This document shows positions 1 through 11,140 of a DNA stretch of 64,000 bases, piece by piece. The notes under the pieces are model-generated. The model searched no databases, was not told the DNA's origin, and worked only from the letters and a program-made list of their open reading frames with translations. The stretch is from the NCBI GenBank assembly GCA_025531455.1, contig JAMYHL010000022.1:496001-560000 (forward strand), written 5' to 3'. The position numbers and the translations under genes are program-made. Position 1 is the stretch's first letter. Each line of letters begins with the position of its first letter. The DNA comes from Apiotrichum sp. Y4204. Taxonomy: Eukaryota > Basidiomycota > Tremellomycetes > Trichosporonales > Trichosporonaceae.

Positions 1-1499
1 TGGCCTTGACGAGCTTGTTCCACTCGCGGGCCTGCTGCGTCTCTGCCTCGCGCTCGGCCTTGTCAGCAAGGTACGCGTCGACCTCGGCGCGCATGCGCGT
101 GGCAACGTCCGACTTCTGGTAGATCTCGGCAAACTCAGCGGGCGTGGAGGGGACTGATCCCTCGAAACCGGGGGCGATCTGGCGCTCGTTCAGCGCGGTC
201 ACGGCCGTGAGGTAGTCGGCTGTGTTGGCGCCGTCCATGTGCACAAAGCCGAGCTTCTCAAAGTACGGCCGCGCCTCGGCGCGCGGGCCATAGTACAGCA
301 GGCGGCCCTCGGCGATAACCGTGACCTTGTCGAACTGCTCGTAAATGCCGTTACCGGCCTGATACAAAGAGACAACGTTGATGCGCTGTGTAACGTCGCA
401 GAGGGTGCGGCAGAGTTTGGCGAAGGCAAGCGCGGTGCTGGCGTCGAGACCGCGCGTTGCGTTGTCCCAGCACATGATCTGCGCGTTGGTCGTGAGCACC
501 TCGGCGAGGGAGACACGCTTGCGCTCGCCGCCGGATACACCGCGGACGTACGGGTCGCCGACCTTGGTGTTCATGGTGTGTGCGATGCCGAAGGCGCGGA
601 GTAGGTCGACCTTGGTCTTCTCGACGAAGGCGTGCCCCGTCTCAGGCTTGCCGTCGTCGCTGAGCGGCCGTGCGGCGTCTGAGGGAGTCTCATTTCGCAG
701 AGCAAAGTCCATCGTGCGCCCAACAAGGAGGTTGGGGTCGTGCAGGTCCTCTTCCGAGTTGAAGACGACGTCGCCGCGGAGAGGCCGCATAGCGCTCGAT
801 CCCGCCTCCAGTGCGCCATAGTACACGCCGCCGTCGACGCCAGCATACGCGCTCGTCAAGCCCGCGAGCGACTTGAGGAACGTGGTGCATCCAGATCCGG
901 GGCGGCCGACGACGAGCATCATCTCTCCTGGCCTAAGCAGGCCCGAAAAGTCCTTGAGGAGGTATCGCTGGCCCTTGCGGAGACCGGGCTCGCCCTTCTT
1001 CGGCGTCGGCATGCCCTTGTGGAAGCTCATGACCTGGTCGGCGGGCACGTCTGGTTGGTTCTGCCGCGTTGCAGCTGCATATGCTTCCACATGCTTTTTC
1101 TGTGTGATGTTGGTCCATGGCATGAAAATCGCACCGAGGTCAGGCGCAAATACGACATCGTCCGCACCGCCGATCCCGCGGATCGACAGGTGGTCCCAAG
1201 CCACAGAGAGGCTGCGAGTTGTTGGCAGCCCGCGCGCAGCGAGTGCAGCCTGGTCTTCCTGCAAGTTAGTCACTACTGTTGTGGTGGTGGCGTACCCTCA
1301 GCTGGCCCTCGAACGTCCAGTCGGCGGCGTCGGCGCCGTCGGCGGCGTTTTTGCCCTTGAGGCTTGGGCTGCGGCTGGGGGCGGTACTGGGCGCGGCAGT
1401 GTTGACGACAGTGTTGACGGCCGCGACGCTGTCATAGCTGTCGGTGAAGCCCGCCAGCTCCGATGGCGTATGGTCACTTCGTGTACGGTCGTCCGTCAT
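1..1499 (-). CDS. PDR-type (ABCG) ABC transporter, N-terminal part; 3' end beyond the left edge
   Basis: Full-size fungal pleiotropic drug resistance transporter, expected in the plasma membrane as an ATP-driven exporter of drugs or lipids. Model: 1296..1499 and <1..1258 on the minus strand, joined over a 37-nt intron (1259..1295, CTAAC branch, TTGCAG acceptor). The first exon is an acidic, Ser/Ala-rich leader starting MTDDRTRSD. The first nucleotide-binding domain follows: Walker A GRPGSGCTT near residues 186-194, signature VSGGERKRVS, Walker B region IMCWDNATRGLD, then the LYYGPRAEARPYFEKLGF region usual after PDR NBD1. The Cys in place of the Walker A Lys is normal for NBD1 of this family. 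About 487 residues are visible; the membrane domains and second NBD lie outside. Two other in-frame Met codons (starting at 1508 and 1547) make the start uncertain. Family certain, substrate unknown. Confidence 0.93.
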
Positions 1500-2935
1500 G
1501 AGTGGCATGAGTGGTGTTGTTTGGGGGATGGTGGGGCGCAGCCTCAAGCACTAGAGGTGTATTTAGCTGTTCAAGCTGTTCAAGTTTTTAATAAGCCAGG
1601 CGTCATCGGAGCCCGACCCGGGGCTAGTCACCGAGCCGCCGCCAAGCATGGTAACTAACTCGTCAGCCGGTCCAGCCGAGGTCGCCGTCTCGCCTTGCCT
1701 CGGGGAGCGAGAGCGAGACCCCGAGAATGGCCTTAGTCGATTAGTCAGTAGTTTTTGCCATTTGCGCCGAGGCGACCCTGGACAAACGCGGGCAACACGG
1801 GCAACACGGACATAGCATAACTCGCGCAGGATCGCAGGACGTAATTGGGAGTTAAGCCAGCTGGTACCTGGTAAATGCGGGAATCATGGGATCAGGTCGC
1901 CGCAGATAGCGTGGGCCGGGCCTTTGGGGCATAAGACGGCGTCAAGCGCGTCAAGACCGCGCGAGTCGTCGCCAGTCAGGGTCTGCTCGGCGTCGGCGTT
2001 ACGGAGTGTTATTACGTAAATTACACTTAATGTAGCCAACTGCCCAATTGCGACCTCTACACTCTGCGGAATCGTGCGGAGGATGGTTCGGGTAGCGGCC
2101 ACGGTGAGGGCGATGGCCGATGCTGCTGCCCGACCCTCCAGAAAGTCCACCGAGACATTATATAGAAGACATTTGTGGCCTCGGCGCTCGGCGAACTCTA
2201 CCACGTGAGCGAGTTTCCTGCTCGCCTTGGTGCTCGGAACCTAGTAGGCAGTTTGCGCTGGAAACTATTTGCCGAGAACGCGCCTCGCATGACCCCACGA
2301 CGCGAGCTGACGCGGCGTCGATGCCGCAGTTATGACGTCTGTGTGGCTCCAATCTCCGGTGCGTGCCCTATCTCTCGGGCCAGGACACTGAGCGGAGGCT
2401 TACAGACAAGGCGCATGAGGATCTCGTCGCTGCGCTGGAGAAGATGCGCGACGACGCTCTGATCGCCGTTCGCCAACCCAGAGGTCGTGCAGGTTGGCGA
2501 GAGGACGTGAACTGTGATGGATTGACCGTCTGGGAACCAGTTCTAGATTAAGAGCTTTGGTGACTGAGCGGTAGTTGTTATTTGACTCGCGATACCAGAA
2601 GTCTTACAGACACAGTGGATGAAGGTTAGAAACGGGGTGGTACATAGTCATCGCTGTCTCGCAATACGGTAAGATTTAGACACAAAGGAATGTTAGAATA
2701 CTGTCACGAGCTGCATACCAGGCATTATTGTTCCTCGGAGCGTAACAACTTCTGTTGAGATTATCAAGAAACATACGGACCAGCGATAAAAGGATAATGA
2801 TGTGACTCGTGTCTCCCAGCGACATTGAGTGAGATACGTACTCTGAGACGTCCATAGGAAGAGATCTCAAATGACAACAAACGACTACAAGGACAGAGAG
2901 GGACACCGACTGTCGACCACGACTCTTTTCAGGTT
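1500..2935. other. intergenic, includes the promoter of the ABC transporter
   Basis: No convincing gene. The part next to 1499 must hold the ABC transporter promoter and leader. An AT-rich TTATATAG stretch lies near 2158 and a CACGTG E-box at 2202-2207. Short open frames here have no recognisable domain. Confidence 0.6.
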
Positions 2936-5181
2936 TTAGTGCTCTGGTGGTGTACGGTACGACGCGTCGTCGGCCATCGAGTCGACGCTCTGCACGCTCG
3001 GCCGCTGTCCCGACGGACCGGTAGCGGTGTAGGCCAGCCCAGTGTGGTCGCCACTGCCCCCGACCGCGCTGCCGGTGTGCTGCGCGACGTTCTCCAATGG
3101 CGAGGTGGATGACCACCGGTAGTCGTACACGGGAGGCACGGTGCCGTACTGGCTAACTGCGCCGGCGTCGAGCTCCTGCGTTATGGGCTGGTGGGTCGTG
3201 GCGGCTGTGGCGGAGCGGCTCTTCTCGAGCGCCGAGACGGGGAACGTCTGCGGCGCGTGCCCTCCCGGACCGTAGTGCGACGAGAAGCTGGCAATACCGG
3301 GAGTACCTGGGCTCTTTCCCTCGCTGTTGAGACCGGACATGGAGGCGGACATGGAGGGCGAGACGGAGGAGGACTCGTCCATATCCGAGGCGGAGCGGTG
3401 GGCACTGCGGTGAGCTTCGAGTGGGTCAAGAACTTACGCCAGGAGCGGCATCACACCAGATGCAGGTGTCTCGAGGGCCGAGCTGGAGGCAAGCGCATTG
3501 TCAGAATACCCGTTACCGTGGCCAGAGTGGGTATTCGTATACGAGCTGGTGGTGTATCCTCCGCCCGTGCCCTGTACGTTGTACGTCTGCGTGACGGGCG
3601 TGTGCTGCGGCTGGGCCATCGTGGACTGCAGAAGCGGCTGGGACTGCTGCGTCTGCTGGTTTTGCTGGTTGGTGACGAACGGCGAGACCACGGCATTGCC
3701 CGGCGTGTCGTCGACCACGAAGCGCGAGTTGTCCGCGTCGTGTCTGCTGTTAGCGTCGCGCGAAAGAAGACACGTACTTGGCTGGCTTTTTGCGCCGCCG
3801 AGCAAGGCAGAAGATAAGAAGACCGAGGAGAAGCAGACCCAAGACGCCGCCAACCTAACCATGTCAGAGTGAGATTGCTGCACGGGAACCCACTACTCCG
3901 CCGGCAATGGCGCCAACATTTGTCTTCTTCTTGGTCGTCGTATCCTGGTCTGCTTTGTCGGTGGGCCCTGGTGCGGTGGACCCCGTGGATGTGGACGGCT
4001 TCACTGCCTGGGTGGTATCAATTGCATCGGGACCGTTGCTGATGTCAGACACATCTCCTCCCGCTGTTGCTCACTAGAGGGCCGAGTAGAACGTAATCGA
4101 ACTGATGCCCATTGCCGGGAACGATTCGGGCAGCGCGAGGGACAAGTTGTAGTGCACTTGGGGGTTAAGGACCTGGAAGAGCATGACGGCGTCCGGGACG
4201 TTCCATAGCGAGTAGGGATGAACATACTGGGGGCTGACACCGAGCGCTGAGACGGGCTTCCACAGCGCAAACCAGCCGTCAAAAAGGGGGCCCATCGTGC
4301 CGTTGATCATCACCATGCTCGTGTTGAGGGGAACGTCAATGAACACCCAGGTAATGTTGTCCAAGCCGGTCGACTGGACCGGTGAGGTGCCCTGCATATA
4401 GTCGACCCGAGCCGGCTCCTGCCCGCCTGCCATTAGGTCTCGGCCGCTCATACCACTGCTCACCAACGCCGCCCAACGTGCTCCGGGCCGCCCAGTTGCC
4501 AAACCACACAAATTCGCTGTTGGGCTGCCCGTTCACCACAAAGTTTTTGACCACTTTGGGGACCTTGTCAAGTGAAGGTCTATAGAGAAATCTCAGTACA
4601 CCAACTGGAAGTGTTTGGGCTCACGCATTGGTCACCATGCCGGTAGACATGGTCACAGAGTCGACTGTCCAGTTGGCGCCACCAGAGAAGTCTGGAGCGT
4701 TGATCGTGTAGTTTACTTCGTGGAAACTCCACGCAAGATCCGACTGGGCGAGGCCGTTTGAGGTGTCTTTGATAAAGTCCATGCTGCGATCAGTGCGCAC
4801 GACTATCGGCGACGTGCTCGAGTCATAGGTCGCGTTCCACGGCGTAAAGTTTCCATTGACTTTGTAGCCCTTGCCGGGGAACATAAACTTGAAACTGGGA
4901 ACGTTGTTCGGGTCGAACCATTGCGCGGTCACGAAATGGACGGGTTCGCCGGCACCGATGGTGCCGGTGGTAAACGTCGGTGATTGGGGATAGTCCACCA
5001 CCCATGGGATTAAGCCCGTGGCCTCATTGCGCGATGCGATGCGCTCCGGGACAATCCATCTGAACATGGCGTTCATGGAGTCCAGTGTGAGATCGAATTC
5101 GAGGTTGGGAATGAACGATTGCGCGGCAACGCCGTGGGCCGCCGCGAGGACGGCCAGCACGTCGAGCTGAGTGATCCTCAT
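2936..5181 (-). CDS. secreted-ectodomain, single-pass membrane glycoprotein of unknown function
   Basis: Predicted 674-residue type I surface protein. Exons (minus): 4625..5181, 4464..4579, 4075..4426, 3894..4038, 3778..3854, 3438..3746, 2936..3404; introns are 31-45 nt. The start MRITQLDVL begins a signal peptide ending near AHGVAAQ. The ectodomain (about 22-385) is rich in aromatic residues and carries many NxS/T sequons (NFT, NAT, NYT, NWT, NIT, NTS, NGT, NLS). A Lys/Thr-rich stalk leads to a glycine-zipper membrane helix (GAIAGGVVGGVLGLLLLGLL) near 385-410, then an RRRKK stop-transfer patch and a 260-residue Gln/Ser/Pro-rich cytosolic tail. The segment GQPNSEFVWFGNW resembles GQPNSDFRWTGGSW in the protein at 11141-13128. 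I do not recognise a named family; the layout fits the basidiomycete proteins with two galactose-binding-like beta-sandwiches before a membrane helix. A wall or surface sensor is only a guess. Confidence 0.8.
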
Positions 5182-7119
5182 AGCTGGCAGATGGAGGCCG
5201 AGTGTCAGATAGCTACGTTTTACAACTGTTCAGCTCGATTCTGTGTAGTGGATGTTCGCAAAATGTAAAGCGGAGAACGTGCTGAGATGACCTTCGCACT
5301 GGATTGCATCTGCGCTTCAGAACTCACGGGGCTCGGAAGCCTCAGAGACGCACCATTGACTTGATCCGCGGCACTGAGGTCGGCTGATACATATGTGTTG
5401 GGCTTCACCGTGTACCGTGTGCTGTGCACTTCTGTGTTCTGCGTACCTGCGCGCACCTGCGTCCTACCGGCTGTATTGCATCCGTTACATGATCTGCCAT
5501 AGAACGCGGGCAGGAGAACGCACAGGACCCGAGCAGAAGCTATCGTTCAAATAGACAGTAGTGCGCTATGCGCCAGGTACCCGCTGTGCCACCCGCATGG
5601 AGGTTGTGTGTCTGGGTCCATATCCGCCCCCTTTGATCCTCGGGGCGGTGGGTTCCTGGGCGCCAACGAAGAGAGACAAGGTTCTTAAGCTACTTTGACG
5701 ACGAGAAAGTCAAATGGGCGGACGAGGGGAGCCCCCGAGACACCCACATATGAGGGGCACGGAATCCATAACGGCAGGGAACGATCTCTTGTTCTCCTGG
5801 CGCTTTGAGTCTTCCGTCACCCAGTCTCGACCACCACCTTTCGTTCCCTGCGCAAACGATGCAATAGAACAACGCATGTCGGAATCATCGACACGGACCA
5901 ACCACAGGGACTGGCATGCTGGGGTGCTGCCTGGCTCTTGGATCTCGGGATGGTTTCGTCTATTCAGGGCGCCAAGGCTGCTCGAGTATGCTTGTCCCCC
6001 GAAGCTCGAGCCGGGGGTTACGAGAGCACGAGGCGCACCAGGGTGAACCTGTGACCTGTTGCCCCATGCTGAAGGAGCGAGGTCTTGGGGACACAACTTC
6101 AATTGTATAGTGCGCGGTCTCGCCCGGAACATCATGGACGTTTCCAGGCCTGCAGGTGATCAAGTGATCGATCGACCGGTCGGCATTTCTCTCGGAGAAA
6201 ACCAGCTGGTGGGAGACCTGTAATCGAAACCGGACCTACAACTGTCTTCACTTCACATGCGCATGCGTTGGAGCGATGCAGGTCGGCCAGCTCTTATGCT
6301 CTTGAGCTCTCGAGCTCTCACAGCTCTCATGATATCCATGATCTCATGCCCCCCATGCCCCTCACGACTCATGTATCAGCTGCGATCGGCGGCGCCAGAC
6401 ATGGGAATTAATGGTGCGGATCAGTGATCAGCAGGGGTCAGCAATCGAATCAGATGCCTCGGCCGCCAAGAAGGCACAGCTTGTGGCCAGAGTGGCTTGC
6501 AACTGGCGGCTCGTGCCAACTGGCGGCTCGTGCGATCGTGCTTTGTTGGAGCAGGATGCGCAGTACGCAGCATGCAAGCGCGCAGCCGGAGGAATGCACA
6601 GTGTCTCTCTCCCGATGCCCTCCGTTTATTCTACAAATCACAGGTGCGTTCCTCTGATTCTCTGTCTGCACATAGAAGAGGATGTTGTGCTACAGGTTCC
6701 GAATGACGTGCCCCTCCAGACTCAATGCTCTGCTCCCGGCGTGTAAAATATGCTTGTTTGTTTCCCTTAAGCATCGCACACTGCGCACATCTTTAGGCTT
6801 AACCGGCAAGCAGCTTGGCGTTCTGCTTTTCGTAACTGGGCAAGGGCAGGTCAGGAGACCCGAGGATGGAGAGCAGCATCAACCACGCCCTCGTTCCCGG
6901 GTCCGCTTCCTCCTCTGACCCTGGCTCTGATCTGATTGCTGACTGCTGCCACCAGAATGACAAGCTGCGCCGGCACCTGCACCAGCGGCGATTATCCCGA
7001 CGTCTGAGTATCCGTGCAAATGATTCATCTCGTTGATCACCCGATGCTTCCGGGACAATACCTGCTGTAGACCTTGTTTGATGCGATGCGATTGTTCTTT
7101 GCCAGTGACTTCCTAAACA
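5182..7119. other. intergenic, no gene seen
   Basis: The right part lies 3' of the hydrolase at 7120 and the left part holds the promoter of the glycoprotein ending its leader at 5181. Open frames around 5710-6135 and 6411-6746 have no domain, no good start context and no splice support. A GAGCTCT-rich stretch lies at about 6300-6330. Confidence 0.55.
6500..6533. repeat. 17-bp perfect tandem duplication
   Basis: The 17-mer CAACTGGCGGCTCGTGC occurs twice head to tail (6500-6516 and 6517-6533) in non-coding DNA. Confidence 0.9.
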
Positions 7120-8268
7120 CTACGAGGCCTGGCGCACGGCCCAGTCCTCGCGAATCTTGTAAAGGTCTCTCCCATCCGCCAACACGCCCATGTCGACTTC
7201 CACAACAGTGAGACCTGCAGCGACGCCGAGTCCGCCCACACGACCGCGGAGCGGCGCCCACACCGCGCTGCCGCCCATAAAGCCCTCCTTGTCATCGCCG
7301 CCGGCGTTGCACATGACCCACACCGTCTCCGTCTCAAATGAGCGGGCCATGCACAGCGCAGAGACCACGGCGGTCTCGTAATCGGCCCCATGCGGATGCC
7401 TGCTAACGTGTCTGTCATTAGTGGTAGTAAGACTCTCACACTTACGGCTCCGAGTCCGTCGCCAGCCAGTATGTCGGATGGAAGATGATCTCGGCGCCCT
7501 GCTTGGCAAGCTGCTGCGCGGCCCAGGGATGCGATACGTCCCAGCCTGGCGTTAGATGGAATCTAGCTCTCAAACTCACAAATTTGGAAGCCCGCCTTGC
7601 CCCACTTGGTGTCGAAGACCGCATGCTCCTCCTCACCGGCGGTAAGGTATTCGCGCTCGGGATGCCAGAGATTCTGCTTGACGTACTCGCCAACCATCTT
7701 TCCGTTCTCGTCAATGAAAAACGCCGTATTCTTGAGAACGGGGTGCACACCCTCCTCCCACGCGGGGGGATGATGCTGGAGCCATTTGGCCCATTCGAGT
7801 TGCGCCGGGGTGATCTTCCCCCCAGGCTTGGAGGTTAGGAGGTGTTCGAATGGTGAGGAGGTCGGGAACGGCGCGTCGACCGCCGACTCGGGTGGTACAC
7901 CGTGTACGATGGAGCCCACGATGGCAATCTTGTGGCGGGCTGCTAGCGATTGGAGGAAGGTGTTGAGATGCTGAGACGCAAAGGTGACGTACTGGTTGTC
8001 AGTATTGCTCAGCCCGGGGAATGATTTTGGCGCACGCTCAACCAACCTGACGGTTCTCGTTCGCTATGCCCTGGAGAAAGTACTCTGGAAAGACGACGAC
8101 ATCGGCCCCTGCCGCGGCTGCCTCGGCAACACGCGCGCTGACGTCGACCAGGTTTTGATCGATCGAGGGAAACGGCGAGGTAGAGTGGGGCTTTTCAAGC
8201 TTGGGCGGCCCGCTGTCCGCCGACGACGGGCTGGTCTGCGCGAGCGCAATGCGGATCGTATTGACCAT
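7120..8268 (-). CDS. carbon-nitrogen hydrolase (nitrilase superfamily)
   Basis: Cytosolic-type C-N hydrolase of 338 residues that should cleave an amide or nitrile through a Glu-Lys-Cys triad. Exons (minus): 8047..8268, 7580..7991, 7446..7545, 7120..7402; introns 55, 34 and 43 nt. Glu62 sits in VVVFPEYF, Lys179 in EYVKQNLWHPE and Cys212 in FQICWDVSHP. The Cys codon is split T|GC by the second intron, and only the spliced product restores the motif. MVNTIRIALAQTSP begins directly at the domain edge, so I prefer this start over an in-frame Met at 8373. The last intron ends TTAGCAG, so either of two acceptors three bases apart keeps the frame. No signal peptide or peroxisomal tail is visible. 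Divergent from the alpha/beta hydrolase at 8782, which suggests shared control. Substrate cannot be read from sequence; biotinidase-like and amidase-like relatives are both possible. Confidence 0.88.
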
Positions 8269-8781
8269 GTCGATCTCCTGGTCTCGCGATACGGGCGAGA
8301 GATTACGGCACAGATGGTGGATATGTAGATCCACAAATGATAGATGGTGTCTTGATAATGAGAAGAACGACAATCACAATCGAAAGTGGCTGTTCTGTCC
8401 TTGGCGTGGGTGTCTTGGATATCATTGCCTTGTGATCACGCGGTGATCCTTGACGACTCGATAGATCACGGGTGAATTGAATGTGGGACCCCGCATTATT
8501 GACGTCATGATGGGCCAAATATGGAACGGCAGCCTTCAATGAGAGACACATCTCTTTGATCACGTGACTTCATTAACATGGGTGGATAAGCAATTAGAGT
8601 AACAATCATAATCAGTTGGAGCTGATCCTCACCATCTGTGCGTCATTGCGTGTCGATCTCTTGTCGATCTGGATCGATCCACAAAGTGGCCAGAGTGGGT
8701 TCTTTCTTGTTGTCCACGCAATTCACAACAACATTGCAACGAGACCGCCCCTCGTCGACAAGTCGTCACCCCGACGTTATA
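8269..8781. promoter_or_regulatory. bidirectional promoter with CRE and E-box
   Basis: Divergent region between the nitrilase-like gene (-) and the ABHD12-like gene (+). It holds a perfect palindromic CRE/ATF site TGACGTCA (8500-8507) and an E-box inside the palindrome TCACGTGA (8560-8567). GATCAC or its complement GTGATC occurs around 8432-8448, 8464-8469 and 8558-8563. Binding is inferred from motif identity only. Confidence 0.55.
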
Positions 8782-10307
8782 ATGTTCATTGCTGCTGTCG
8801 CCATTGCTGTTGTCCTTGTCACTTACAGCTCACCCAACATGCTAGCCGTATCCGCAGTGCAAGCCCTCTTCCGCCACGCGTACTATGTGCCCTTTGTCGT
8901 CGCGGCAGTGTACGCTACGATTCTCGGTCTCATGCTCGTGACCGAGCTCCAGCGAGAGTGAGTACCAGCTCTTTGCGCGAGCTCATGTCGTCAGGTTCAT
9001 CTTCCTCCATCGGGTGGTGTACCCCTTCTTCCCGCGGTACGACAACCCCGCATACTATGGCATTGCTCGTAGGTACCGATGCGTATTTCGCTCTGACTGG
9101 CCAGCGTACAAGGGCCGGAATATCAAGCTTGAGACGCCAGACGGCGAAGTGCTCGGCGCGTGGCACATTCTGTGAGTACGAAACAGATGCCACGGACACT
9201 GACGTCCAGTCCCCACTCCGTCTATGTCAAGCAGAGACCCTTCCCTCCTCGCGGACGCATCGATGCCGAGGTGTTTGACGACGCCTTTGCCAAGCGCCCG
9301 ACGGTGCTGTACTTTCACGGAAACGTGAGTGCCCGAAGCCCGTCGTCTGCGGCAGTGACAAGTTCATCCCGCATTCCCCCTAACTCCTCAGGCCGCGACG
9401 CGCGCCAGTCCCCACCGCATCAGGACATACATGCACTGCTCTATCTCTCTTGACTGGTGAGCGGATTTGTAGGCGCGAGCTCATCCCAGCAACGTTGTAG
9501 CAATCGACTATCGCGGCTTCGCCGATTCCACAGGCATGCCGTCTCAGGAGGGCCTCATTATCGATGCCCGGACTGCCTGGAACTGGGTAGCGGAGAAGAT
9601 TGCCCAGCGTACGGACACTCCGGCCGACAAGCAGATTATCATCCTCGCGCACAGTCTTGGAACAGGTGCCGCTACGGCTCTCACTGCCGAGCTCGCAGAT
9701 GCCGGTACGTCTAGAATGAGAATCATGGATGACAACTAATGCCACAGGTTTCCAGCCACGCGCCTTGGTGTTGCTGGCGCCGTTCACCTCCATTCCCGAC
9801 CTCTTGTCCTCGTATGTTCCCCGCCTAATTTCCTCACCTAACTTTAGATTCTACCTCTTCGGATTCATCCCCCTCCTGACGCCACTCAAACTGTTCCCTG
9901 CGGCCCAACGTACGTCCACTAGTCAGCAGGCTCTCACACCCCAGGATACTTCAAGTCCCACGTTACCTTCAAGTTTAACTCGGTCCAGGCCCTTGCTGTG
10001 AGTATTTGTCTCCATTGTAGCTGACGTCCAGCGCACACACTGTCCCACTCTTATTTTGCACGCCTTGGACGACAGGATCATTCCAAACTCCCACTCGAAA
10101 GAGGTATTCGAGGCGCTCGTCGGGCCAATCGGCACGCAGTCCGAAGACGACATCTCAACCGTCAAGTACGAGGGCTGGGGTATCATCCGTCAGGCCAAGC
10201 GCGACAAGGTGCCCGTCGTGTGGTGGGAGGGCGAATATGGAGACCACGAGGGCATTGGCCATTCCGAGGGCTCGATGGATCTCATCGCGTACGTTGCTGG
10301 GCTGTAG
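8782..10307 (+). CDS. ABHD12-like alpha/beta hydrolase, membrane-anchored
   Basis: Serine hydrolase of 388 residues, probably a monoacylglycerol or lysophospholipid lipase facing the ER lumen like ABHD12. Ten exons: 8782..8957, 8995..9068, 9105..9171, 9210..9324, 9392..9456, 9490..9704, 9748..9811, 9848..9909, 9945..9997, 10032..10307; nine introns of 33-67 nt. The first exon encodes two hydrophobic segments (MFIAAVAIAVVLVTY and YYVPFVVAAVYATILGLML). Next come YGIAPYK, TPDGEVLGAWHIL, the oxyanion-loop motif VLYFHGNAAT, NVVAIDYRGFADSTG, the nucleophile elbow LAHSLGTG (Ser about 220), HALDDRI (Asp about 310) and GIGHSEG near the C-terminus (His 374). All three catalytic residues appear. The splice at 9456/9490 was chosen because it alone restores LDCNVVAIDYRGF. 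Substrate is inferred from family. Confidence 0.88.
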
Positions 10308-11140
10308 AAACACGACAAGTAGAGATGACAAGTAGAACTCGGACGAAATATGCTGCGTTTAGTAGAGGTCATCGACCTGAGATCAGAAAGAGCATTGTTG
10401 ATACTTGTCGCTGAGTTGCGGAGGATTCTGAAGAGCCTCGGACAGTCCTGCACTCGACAAAGATACCATACCTGCGGGACGGACAGCAGGGTAGTGTACT
10501 TCGGAACGTGCCGGGAACTGACAGTGCGGCGGGCGGTGTCGTCTTCAGGGTACTTTCAAGACGGTACGCACTGGGGGAGCAGAAGGATGGCCCAAAGGCA
10601 AAACGGACTTGGACGTCTTGGCACCGCTGTTATTTGACTCTTTAATAACTTTGGCACACATAAACACGCACCGCAAATCCAAACTCTCCGCTACTTCACA
10701 GCGCCGCATATCGGTTCCGAATTGTGTGACAAGATCCCCTTCATGTTCTCTCCATTCTCTCCGCATCGATCTCTCATTTTCTTACCTTGCCCTTTATCAT
10801 CTAGTCCATAGCGTGAATCCAGCGATAACTGATCGGCTATATCCTCATCTGATGCTTCTCACACGCTACCAGCTTCACCACGGCGTTGTGCTCAGAGGCG
10901 GTCCTGTTCCGCTCAATGTGTCCGACACTCCGTGATTCTTGGACAATGGACCCACAGATTCCAACATCGATCGTGCACAGCCGCACACAACGTTGTGCAT
11001 GGTTCAGCGCCAGGTAGACGTTCCAATTGAGCACCACTTAAGTCCATGTTCCATCAGAACTAACCCCCCCACATTGACTTATCTTCCAACTTTCCACTGA
11101 CACACATTCTTTTGGTTCTCGACTTTCCCCACCACGCGAG
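10308..11140. other. intergenic between two plus-strand genes
   Basis: Holds the 3' region of the ABHD12-like gene and the promoter of the glycoprotein at 11141. CT-rich sequence lies at about 10745-10800. No gene seen. Confidence 0.6.

Noticed and set aside
9457..9472. Possible 16-nt intron in the ABHD12-like gene
   Set aside because: Too short to splice and gives the wrong phase; the 33-nt intron 9457..9489 restores LDCNVVAIDYRGF.
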